A DNA stretch of 64,000 nt from Portibacter lacus. Its GTDB lineage: Bacteria; Bacteroidota; Bacteroidia; Chitinophagales; Saprospiraceae. Positions 7,808-14,326 of the stretch are shown piece after piece (position 1 is the first letter of the stretch; each line of letters opens with the position of its first letter). The notes beneath the pieces were generated by a model. The model saw only the letters and a list, made by a program, of their open reading frames with translations, did not search any database and was not told where the DNA came from. The stretch covers positions 1 to 64,000 of the forward strand of contig NZ_JAJNKA010000014.1 in the NCBI RefSeq assembly GCF_021533215.1, read 5' to 3'. A program made the position numbers and the translations under genes.

Positions 7808-9259
7808 CTAGGCCTTAACTCTTTCTCGGATTTCACTCAGCTTCTGGTCTACTAACAGATTTCCATCTCTATAAACCTCTACGAGTGCTCCCCTAGCCTC
7901 TTCTTCCCAATTCACTTGGTCAACTAAGACATATCCTCCGTCTTGCTCTTCTATTTTGATTAATCCTTTCGCAGATTTCTTCGTTCCATCATCGGTAATC
8001 GGGTCTTTGAAAATTTCTCTGCCTTCACCATTTACCTCGCCATAAGTAGCCTTCATCGCAAATCCAAAAGTATCTCTGGTATTGTACTGGTAGGTAAATG
8101 AACCGATTCCTAAAACGACATTCGTAGAAGCGAATCCATTCTTTTTCAAGCGTTCGCAAATATTCATCGCTCGTTGTAAAGTTATGCTATCACCGTAAAT
8201 CGCACCAATATGCGGATCTAATTCTTTATATCCTTTATCATTTACAGTGCCACCAAAAGTATCCCATAATAACTGAATGACTCCTTTTCGCACATTCTCA
8301 TTATAACTGTCCGGGTCTCCGCAGATAATATCTACAGGATCTCCACTATCTGGTCTTACGACCACTCTGCCATCTCTTGCTAATACTTCCTCTTTTAATT
8401 TCGGGAGATATTCAGTCAGTACTTTCCACAAATCCCAAGTATCTGAAACGATGGACACGATGCCGCCAGGATATACTTCTGTGATCAATCTCCGGAAAGT
8501 CTCTTCCTCAGCATTCAATGTTCCCATACTCATTACGGAATGCTCTGTTGCAGCAACTGAACCTCCTACTAATTCCTCATCTGAATTGGCTCCATAATAC
8601 TCTTCTAGAAAATCTATCGCTGGAATCGTATCTGAGCCTGTAAAACTCAACAAGTGTGCAGCACTACTAATTAAACTTGCCTCTAATCCTGCCATGCCCC
8701 TCATCGAAAAGTCATGTCCTTGCCAGTCCACAAATTCAGGAACAGAAGAAGTTTCCGCTGCATAATGATCTAGAATTTTGCGGTATTGCTTAGCAATTGT
8801 CGCGGAATTACACGGCAACCAAACCTCCGCAGAAAGTAATGTTTCGAAGTAGTTTGTCAACCAGAAGAATTCAGAGAGCGTATTATACATGGTGAACATC
8901 GGTACCCGAATTGGAACAGAAACACCTTCAGGAAGTGCCTTGAAAACCATCGGAATATACCCTAGATCATGCAGATCTTCTATATGTTTGATTCCCACTT
9001 GGTTAGGTCCTAAGTAATTATTAACTCGTCTAGAATATCTTGCACAAACGACTTCTTTTGGTTGATCGAAGAAGTTTTGCTGGAAATCCCGAATGATGTA
9101 TTTTTTGATAAAATACTGAAGTCCAAAGAAGACCACTTCTTCCACGCCTTCTATTCTACTTTTTCTCGGTGTCCAGTTAGAGTAAACGAGTGTTGTTCCT
9201 TCTGGATATTGGCGTCTATGATCGAGTTTATACCCGTCAGTATATAATAATGGATTCAT
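7808..9259 (-). CDS. nadV: Nicotinamide phosphoribosyltransferase
   Basis: 483 aa, full length for NAMPT/NadV. It makes NMN from nicotinamide and PRPP in one-step NAD salvage. Visible active-site residues are D210 (FTGSDTIP), His240 (VAATEHSVMSMG, the phosphorylated His), R302 and D304 (VVRPDSGDP), and the G-IGSFTYQYNTRDTFGFAMK segment. It is the last gene of a same-strand cluster with a deoxyribosyltransferase-like gene and prs, whose product supplies PRPP, under a probable NrtR operator upstream of prs. A separate NMN adenylyltransferase is not in the window. Confidence 0.93.
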   Translation of the reverse strand: MNPLLYTDGYKLDHRRQYPEGTTLVYSNWTPRKSRIEGVEEVVFFGLQYFIKKYIIRDFQQNFFDQPKEVVCARYSRRVNNYLGPNQVGIKHIEDLHDLGYIPMVFKALPEGVSVPIRVPMFTMYNTLSEFFWLTNYFETLLSAEVWLPCNSATIAKQYRKILDHYAAETSSVPEFVDWQGHDFSMRGMAGLEASLISSAAHLLSFTGSDTIPAIDFLEEYYGANSDEELVGGSVAATEHSVMSMGTLNAEEETFRRLITEVYPGGIVSIVSDTWDLWKVLTEYLPKLKEEVLARDGRVVVRPDSGDPVDIICGDPDSYNENVRKGVIQLLWDTFGGTVNDKGYKELDPHIGAIYGDSITLQRAMNICERLKKNGFASTNVVLGIGSFTYQYNTRDTFGFAMKATYGEVNGEGREIFKDPITDDGTKKSAKGLIKIEEQDGGYVLVDQVNWEEEARGALVEVYRDGNLLVDQKLSEIRERVKA

Positions 9260-9311
9260 TGATTTTGATTTTAAAGTTTTAAAAATGTTAACTATGCTTC
9301 GATGATGTTGC

Positions 9312-9764
9312 TTACTTAAAGCTGTTTTTTAAAAGGTAGTCTAATGATAAATGTTGCTTTATTCCATATTTATGACACACGATGTCTACGTTCCCCTTCC
9401 TCCAAAATCCATCTTCACAGACAACCTGCATTTTTCCTGACTGAGCATACAGTCCAAATTCTAGAAGAGAAATGGGTGATTTTGTCATTGCAGCAAAAAA
9501 CATGATAATGTGATCTGCCTTTTCTAAAGCTTCTAATTCCCAGTCAACTTGTGCTCTAAACTGCTCGTTCTCCATGGTCTGCTCCCAACTTGAGTCCCAT
9601 GCTGCTCTTCGAGGATTAAAAACATTAAATCGTTGCCCTAAAAATTCTTCACATTTCGCTTGCCAGTTGATCGCTCTGTCCATTTCTATCGATCCCGCAA
9701 GGAAAATACTTTCCTTCTCTCGGTCAATGTTTTCTATCGAATCCGGCGCTTTATAAATGGACAT
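9312..9764 (-). CDS. Nucleoside 2-deoxyribosyltransferase-like protein
   Basis: 150 aa from the ATG at 9762-9764 (MSIYKAPDSIEN). An upstream frame extension exists but is less likely. The sequence has the features of the nucleoside 2-deoxyribosyltransferase-like family: IFLAGSIEM near the start, FNPRRAAWDSSW in the middle, and the acidic/Glu block KSPISLLEFGLYAQSGK, where the Glu is the usual nucleophile. These proteins cleave N-glycosidic bonds of nucleosides or related compounds. Placement between prs and nadV suggests a role in nucleoside, NAD or ADP-ribose turnover, which is inference. It lies about 50 bp upstream of nadV in the same direction. Confidence 0.72.
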   Translation of the reverse strand: MSIYKAPDSIENIDREKESIFLAGSIEMDRAINWQAKCEEFLGQRFNVFNPRRAAWDSSWEQTMENEQFRAQVDWELEALEKADHIIMFFAAMTKSPISLLEFGLYAQSGKMQVVCEDGFWRKGNVDIVCHKYGIKQHLSLDYLLKNSFK

Positions 9765-9813
9765 ATTATTTTTTTTATGATTTATAAACAACTTATTTAC
9801 AAGCTAGAGCGAT

Positions 9814-10641
9814 CTAAATAGCGATCTGCTTAACCTTTTCTGATTCTGCTATGGTTCTAAATGAATTAGTACAGTAAATTCCGTCAAAGACCTCGTTTAG
9901 CTTTTCCGTTCCTTTGCTAAAAATGCCATGACTCACTGCTAAATATAGCTTCCCTGCATTTTTCTCTTTTAATGCTCCGGCGAGGCCCATAAATGTTCCT
10001 CCTCCATCACAAATATCATCTACAATTAGGCAGTCTCGACCCTCTAGGTCCTCATGATAAACTTGAAAACCAGACAATTTTCCTGTTTTGACATCTCTTG
10101 ATTTAGAACATTCCACCACATCATAATCTTGGAGCTTAGCAGCCAATTTGTAAATCTTTTTTAAGGCACCTCCGTCCGGAGAAATGAGAATCACATCATC
10201 ACTCAAATCTGTGAGGACTTCTTTTATAAATGAATGATTATCTATTGCATTACAATGATCTAAAACTGCTGGAGTCACCTCTGAATGTGGATCAAAGACT
10301 GTTATTTCATTTAGCTTAACGGCATTAAATAAATCAGCATAAACCTTTACAGATAATGCTTCACCAGGAATCATTACCCGATCTTGTCTAGCTGCTGGAA
10401 AGTATGGAATATAGGCAGAGATGTTTTTCACACCCATTCTTCTAAGTGCATCGACGGCAACTAAGAAAAGCCCCATATCATTAAATGATTGGATACGATG
10501 AGAAATGGTGACCGCCTCAACCTTGGTCAGGTCTGATTTAATTTTAATGTGAGGTTCACCACCGTGAAAAGTAAATGCTTCGAATTCTATCGTATGTGCT
10601 CCTGGGAAGGGATTAAAGTTTGGATCTAAGTTGAGTTTCAT
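9814..10641 (-). CDS. prs: Ribose-phosphate pyrophosphokinase (PRPP synthase)
   Basis: 275 aa from the ATG at 10639-10641 (MKLNLDPNF). The frame can be extended to 10674, but that would place the start inside the operator and -7 element, so the shorter form is preferred. Hallmarks are YIPYFPAARQDRV, the FDPHSEV divalent-metal site and the PRPP loop LIVDDICDGGGTFMGL. It is shorter than housekeeping Prs (about 310 aa) and resembles NAD-salvage-associated, phage-like Prs enzymes. It makes PRPP for NadV. The neighbours (nadV downstream, nrtR upstream) and the palindromic operator support an NAD-dedicated role. Confidence 0.9.
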   Translation of the reverse strand: MKLNLDPNFNPFPGAHTIEFEAFTFHGGEPHIKIKSDLTKVEAVTISHRIQSFNDMGLFLVAVDALRRMGVKNISAYIPYFPAARQDRVMIPGEALSVKVYADLFNAVKLNEITVFDPHSEVTPAVLDHCNAIDNHSFIKEVLTDLSDDVILISPDGGALKKIYKLAAKLQDYDVVECSKSRDVKTGKLSGFQVYHEDLEGRDCLIVDDICDGGGTFMGLAGALKEKNAGKLYLAVSHGIFSKGTEKLNEVFDGIYCTNSFRTIAESEKVKQIAI

Positions 10642-10642
10642 A

Positions 10643-10663
10643 TTTGCGTATATTTTACACAAA
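10643..10663 (-). promoter_or_regulatory. Candidate NrtR operator at prs
   Basis: An 8-5-8 palindrome, TTTGCGTA-N5-TACACAAA with one mismatch, starts 2 nt upstream of the prs ATG. Its distal arm shares the TTTG of the minus-strand -7 element at 10660-10667, so bound protein would block initiation. The same arrangement occurs at nrtR. Confidence 0.7.
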
Positions 10664-10667
10664 TATA
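10660..10667 (-). promoter_or_regulatory. -7 element of the prs-nadV operon
   Basis: Minus strand TATATTTG matches TAnnTTTG. It lies 18 nt upstream of the prs ATG and overlaps the palindromic operator. Confidence 0.55.
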
Positions 10668-10693
10668 ACCGCATTAGTAATACGGTGCAAGTA

Positions 10694-10714
10694 TTTGCGT
10701 ATATTTTACGCTAT
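10694..10714 (-). promoter_or_regulatory. Second, upstream copy of the operator
   Basis: TTTGCGTA-N5-TACGCTAT. The left arm and spacer are identical to the prs-proximal operator; the right arm is degenerate in its last three positions, where the nrtR stop codon (10711-10713) lies. Its centre is 51 bp from the first operator, close to five helical turns, which would allow cooperative binding. Confidence 0.6.
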
Positions 10715-11397
10715 TTAATTTCAAAATGGAAGCCTTTCGACTCTAAAGCCCTGTATTTACTGACGTTAAAGCGGTACAACTTTGCAGGTCGTCCGCTACC
10801 TTCACTTCTAAACTTGCCTGTTTCTGTTAGAATCCCGAATCCCAAAACCTTTTTTCGGAAATTTCTACGGTCAATGTCATGCCCTAAAATCGTCATGTAC
10901 AATTGTTCTAATTCTGAAAATACAAACTCTTTGTTGAGCAGGTCAAAGCCAATTGGCTGATATTGAATCTTAGACTTGAGTCGATCTATGGCTACTTTAA
11001 TAATGATATTATGATCATAAGCAAGTTGAGGTAATTCATCTAATGGAAACCATTCTGCTTTGGCAGCATCTGTGTCAGCTTTCAGTACCAGTTTCTTAGG
11101 ATTCACCAATGCAAAATAAGCTACGGATACTACCCTAGTCCTTGGATCTCGATCGACTTGATCTCCAAATGTGTACAATTGCTCAAGATAGTCTACTTGT
11201 ATTCCTGTTTCTTCCTGAAGTTCTCTCCGAACAGCGTCCTTAAGACCTTCGTTTGTTTTCACAAAACCACCTGGAAGTGCCCAGTTGTTTTGGAAAGGGC
11301 CTGATTTAGGCTGTATAAGGAGAACTTGCAATTTACTATTTGCATAGGCAAATACTATTGCATCGACAGCAAGAGAAATATTGGATTCAAAATTCAT
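10711..11397 (-). CDS. nrtR: NrtR-type Nudix transcriptional regulator of NAD metabolism
   Basis: 228 aa from the ATG at 11395-11397 (MNFESNISLAVDAIVF). The N-terminal Nudix domain is followed by a C-terminal winged helix (about residues 150-228, KVLGFGILTETGKFRSEGSGRPAKLYRF). NrtR proteins sense ADP-ribose or related compounds and repress NAD genes. Context agrees: prs and nadV lie downstream, and copies of one palindrome cover its own and the prs promoters, implying autoregulation. The Nudix box is intact (G-FVKTN-E-x7-REL-x-EETGI), whereas many NrtR proteins have a degenerate one. An arabinose-type Nudix regulator is the alternative, but context favours NrtR. Confidence 0.85.
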   Translation of the reverse strand: MNFESNISLAVDAIVFAYANSKLQVLLIQPKSGPFQNNWALPGGFVKTNEGLKDAVRRELQEETGIQVDYLEQLYTFGDQVDRDPRTRVVSVAYFALVNPKKLVLKADTDAAKAEWFPLDELPQLAYDHNIIIKVAIDRLKSKIQYQPIGFDLLNKEFVFSELEQLYMTILGHDIDRRNFRKKVLGFGILTETGKFRSEGSGRPAKLYRFNVSKYRALESKGFHFEIK

Positions 11398-11398
11398 T

Positions 11399-11419
11399 AT
11401 TGCGTAATATATACACAAA
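11399..11419 (-). promoter_or_regulatory. Candidate NrtR operator at nrtR
   Basis: ATTGCGTA-N5-TACACAAA, the same 8-5-8 palindrome as at prs, beginning 2 nt upstream of the nrtR ATG. It overlaps the -7 element at 11416-11423 in the same register, indicating autorepression. Confidence 0.7.
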
Positions 11420-11423
11420 AGTA
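11416..11423 (-). promoter_or_regulatory. -7 element of nrtR
   Basis: Minus strand TACTTTTG (TAnnTTTG), 18 nt upstream of the nrtR ATG, the same distance as in prs. Confidence 0.55.
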
Positions 11424-11454
11424 AAGGAAATAAAACTCTGAATCAATAACAAGT

Positions 11455-12363
11455 TTAAAATCTGGTGGATTCCCAAATCTTTCTTTGCTTTTCATCTAGA
11501 TAAGTCCAAGCCACGAAACGGCTCTTCTTGTTCCCTTGTGCCATTTCGACCGTTTTATACTCTGTCACTTTAGCTCTTCTGAAAGCTTTGAAAATAGGTT
11601 GAAGCAAGTCTTCTTTAGAAACTAAGGTTGAAAACCAATAGACTGAATTTTTATAATTACGACTTTCATGAACCATATCATGAATGAATTTCTCTTCACC
11701 GCCTGCAGTCCAAAGTTCATTGGATTGACCTCCGAAATTCAGGTTTTTGCTTCTTGTAGATTTGGGATTGATGCTTCTTAGTTTCTTTTTATTGGCCGCT
11801 TTTGCTTCCCGAGCTGAAGAGTGAAACGGTGGATTACACATGGAAAAATCAAATATTTCATCCTTGTTGATGATTCCTTGAAAGAAACAATTGGAATTAG
11901 GTTGAAATCTAACTTCTACTTTATCTTTTAACGATTTGTTTTTAGCAACGATCTGAGATGCTGATCCATAAGCATCTTTGTCGGCATCTGATGCAACGAA
12001 AGTCCAATCGTACTCATGCGATCCTAAAATCGGGTAAATCAAATTCGCTCCCGTCCCAATATCAAGACCTCTTAAGCCTTTCTTTCCATTTAACAAATCA
12101 CTAAGGTGGTGAATGTAATCCGCTCTTCCTGGAACTGGAGGACACAAAAAACCTTCTGGAATTTCCCAAAATTCAATTCCGTAGTACTCCATTAATAGAG
12201 ACTTATTTAACTCAATTACAGCTTGGTCATCGAAGAAGTCAATTGTACTTGTACCAAATTCATTTACAAAAACGAATGGCTTCAGTGCTTCGTTCTTAGA
12301 AGTTAGGACTTCTAGATCGTATTGATCTCTGTGTTTATTTCTTGGATGCAGCTTTGATTTCAT
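11455..12363 (-). CDS. rlmF: 23S rRNA m6A1618 methyltransferase
   Basis: 302 aa, the usual size of RlmF (YbiN). It begins with the family-specific LHPRNKHRDQYDL. It contains the SAM-binding GLDIGTGANLIYPILG, the acidic strand FVASDADKDAYGSA and the catalytic NPPFHSS motif (N6-adenine methyltransferase type). A near-C-terminal SRFVAWTYLD block also fits. It methylates A1618 of 23S rRNA. A -7 element at 12417-12424 and the four-copy repeat array lie upstream. Confidence 0.92.
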   Translation of the reverse strand: MKSKLHPRNKHRDQYDLEVLTSKNEALKPFVFVNEFGTSTIDFFDDQAVIELNKSLLMEYYGIEFWEIPEGFLCPPVPGRADYIHHLSDLLNGKKGLRGLDIGTGANLIYPILGSHEYDWTFVASDADKDAYGSASQIVAKNKSLKDKVEVRFQPNSNCFFQGIINKDEIFDFSMCNPPFHSSAREAKAANKKKLRSINPKSTRSKNLNFGGQSNELWTAGGEEKFIHDMVHESRNYKNSVYWFSTLVSKEDLLQPIFKAFRRAKVTEYKTVEMAQGNKKSRFVAWTYLDEKQRKIWESTRF

Positions 12364-12416
12364 AAGATAGATTTTACTTTATTTTTCATTGTGATTGCTC
12401 AGAAAAATAAGAAATG

Positions 12417-12424
12417 CAAATGTA
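12417..12424 (-). promoter_or_regulatory. Candidate -7 element for rlmF
   Basis: Minus strand TACATTTG, 53 nt before the rlmF ATG and immediately downstream of the 103-bp repeats in the direction of transcription. Confidence 0.45.
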
Positions 12425-12440
12425 ACATTAAAATTGATGT

Positions 12441-12834
12441 CAATCTACCAGCGCTCTAAGCGATGTTAGATTTGACTTCGTAATATTGATGTCATCGCGG
12501 GAAGTGATAATATCAGATCATGCTTAGTAAAATTCATTTCTATCAATCTGACAGTGCTTTAAGCGATGTTAGATTTGGCTTCGAAGTATTGATGTCATCG
12601 CGAGAACCGATAACATCAGATTATGCTTTTTATAATTCATTTTTATCAATCTACCAGCGCTCTAAGCGATGTTAGATTTGGCTTCGAAGTATTGATGTCA
12701 TCGCGGGAAGCGATAACATCAGATTATGCTTTTTATAATTCACTTTTATCAATCTGACAGCGCTCTAAGCAATGTTAGATTTGGCTCCGAAGTATTGATG
12801 TCATCGCGGGAAGCGATAACATCAGATTATGCTT
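12441..12834. repeat. Four tandem copies of a structured 103-bp repeat
   Basis: Unit starts are at 12441, 12544, 12647 and 12750, a constant 103-bp period. Copies 3 and 4 differ at only a few positions; copy 1 is the most diverged. The array fills the gap between the BaiN-type gene and rlmF, and its end overlaps the former's stop codon. Each unit contains a strong hairpin, for example 12694-12720: GATGTCATCGC-N5-GCGATAACATC, which on the minus strand is an 11-bp stem with one G-U pair. A second, weaker hairpin (AATCTA...TAGATT around CGCT/AGCG) precedes it. No ORF spans the array. Confidence 0.85.
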
Positions 12835-14044
12835 ACTTCAGCATACCTGCAACGTAGCCCGTCGTCCAAGCACCTTGAAAATTATATCCCCCAGTAATAG
12901 CATCTATATCCATCACTTCACCTGAGAAATATAAATTCTTCACGACTTTACTCTCCATCGTTTTCATATTGATAGATTCCAAACTCACGCCTCCACAAGT
13001 CACAAATTCTTCCTTGAAAGTAGTCTTACCCTTCACTTCATAAACATCATTCGTCAACAAAGTCACCAACTTATTCATCCCTTTTTTACCAATATCTGAC
13101 CAAATTCTATCAGCTGGCAATTCGGACTTCACCAACAAATACTGCCATAATCTATCTGGCAATCCGTAAGGTCTATAATTTGTTAATAATTTCTTACCAT
13201 GATCTTTCAATACCGACTGCAACTCCTGCTTGACCACTTCATTGTTCACCTCGTTTACCCAATTCACCTGAACATTGAATTCATAATTCATTTCTGAAAG
13301 CATCCGCGCGCCGAATGCAGACAACTTAAGAATCGACGGTCCACTCATTCCCCAGTGTGTTATCAACAAAGGACCATCAGACTTGAGTGCAGTGCCTTGA
13401 ATAGTGGTAATGGTTTCTTCCACAACAACACCCATTAAGGATCGAATAGATTCTGATGGCATGTTAAATGTAAACAATGACGGAACTGGATTTTCAATCT
13501 TATGCCCCAATTCTTCCAACCATTCTAAGCCTTTCCGCTTAGGAGAACCTCCAGTTGCAATAATAACTTTATCGAAAATCTCTTCTTCTCCTTTAGAAAT
13601 ACTAAGAGCGATTTGAAAATTCTCCACCTCACGAATACGCTCTACGCCGCACCTCGTTCTGATATCAATCTTAGACTTTTTCGCCTGATCTAAAAAGCAA
13701 TCAATGATACTTTGTGAATCCTGGCTAACTGGAAATACACAGTTGTCCTCTTGAATCATCAAAGGGACACCTCTTGACTCGAACCACTCATAGGTATGCT
13801 TTGTATTGAAGATAGGGAACAACTTTTTGAGTGCTCTTCCACCTCTAGGATATGCTTTCCATAGATCTTTTATAGATTCTGTTCCATTGGTCACATTGCA
13901 GCGTCCACCGCCAGAAACTTTAACCTTAGACAGCAACTTCGGCGATTTCTCTAGAATGGAAATGGATGCTTTCGGATGATGCTCTGCTACTGATAATGCA
14001 GCAAAGAACCCAGCTGCACCGCCTCCTATAATGGCAACTTTCAA
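12833..14044 (-). CDS. BaiN/HI0933-type NAD(P)/FAD-dependent oxidoreductase
   Basis: 403 aa. It begins with the dinucleotide-binding motif MKVAIIGGGAAGFFAAL and has the family-defining LLSKVKVSGGGRCNVTN, the IIATGGSPKRKGLEW motif, and the C-terminal GGYNFQGAWTTGYVAG FAD contact. The family (YhiN, BaiN, RdsA) is flavin-dependent; some members reduce steroids, but the housekeeping substrate is unknown. It overlaps the upstream DUF4177 gene by 4 nt, indicating translational coupling. The 103-bp repeats begin at its stop codon. Confidence 0.85.
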   Translation of the reverse strand: MKVAIIGGGAAGFFAALSVAEHHPKASISILEKSPKLLSKVKVSGGGRCNVTNGTESIKDLWKAYPRGGRALKKLFPIFNTKHTYEWFESRGVPLMIQEDNCVFPVSQDSQSIIDCFLDQAKKSKIDIRTRCGVERIREVENFQIALSISKGEEEIFDKVIIATGGSPKRKGLEWLEELGHKIENPVPSLFTFNMPSESIRSLMGVVVEETITTIQGTALKSDGPLLITHWGMSGPSILKLSAFGARMLSEMNYEFNVQVNWVNEVNNEVVKQELQSVLKDHGKKLLTNYRPYGLPDRLWQYLLVKSELPADRIWSDIGKKGMNKLVTLLTNDVYEVKGKTTFKEEFVTCGGVSLESINMKTMESKVVKNLYFSGEVMDIDAITGGYNFQGAWTTGYVAGMLK

Positions 14045-14241
14045 TATTCTGGTAATTCTCTTTTCAACAATATTTCTTGTCCTTTCACGCCTTTTGGTTG
14101 CAATACCTTAGGAATAAATTCAACAAACTCCCATCCTTCTTTTCCGTTTTCATTAAGCGCTTCTAAATAATCCGACTCCGCTCTTCCGGACCAAACCATA
14201 TCAATCTTTATTAAGATTGCTTTGTATTCATACTTTTTCAT
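14041..14241 (-). CDS. DUF4177-like small protein
   Basis: 66 aa. It begins KKYEYKAILIKI and has LNENGKEGWEFVEFIPK in the middle, typical of DUF4177 (short alpha/beta proteins of unknown role). The ATG at 14239-14241 follows a -7 element at 14250-14257. It overlaps the flavoprotein gene by 4 nt and probably forms a two-gene operon with it. Confidence 0.7.
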   Translation of the reverse strand: MKKYEYKAILIKIDMVWSGRAESDYLEALNENGKEGWEFVEFIPKVLQPKGVKGQEILLKRELPEY

Positions 14242-14249
14242 ATTAAAAG

Positions 14250-14257
14250 CAAAGATA
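14250..14257 (-). promoter_or_regulatory. Candidate -7 element for DUF4177-flavoprotein operon
   Basis: Minus strand TATCTTTG ends 8 nt before the ATG at 14241, so the transcript would have little or no leader. Confidence 0.4.
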
Positions 14258-14326
14258 GGTAAGTTTTTAGTTATTTGATGCCGATATAGAATACTTTAGC
14301 TGCTCACAAATTTACGTCTGCTAAAA

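Noticed and set aside
10642-10674. Extended prs start at 10674
   Set aside because: This would translate through the operator and -7 element; the ATG at 10641 fits the family start.
12441-12834. CRISPR array interpretation of the 103-bp repeats
   Set aside because: The whole unit repeats, without unique spacers, and no cas genes are present.
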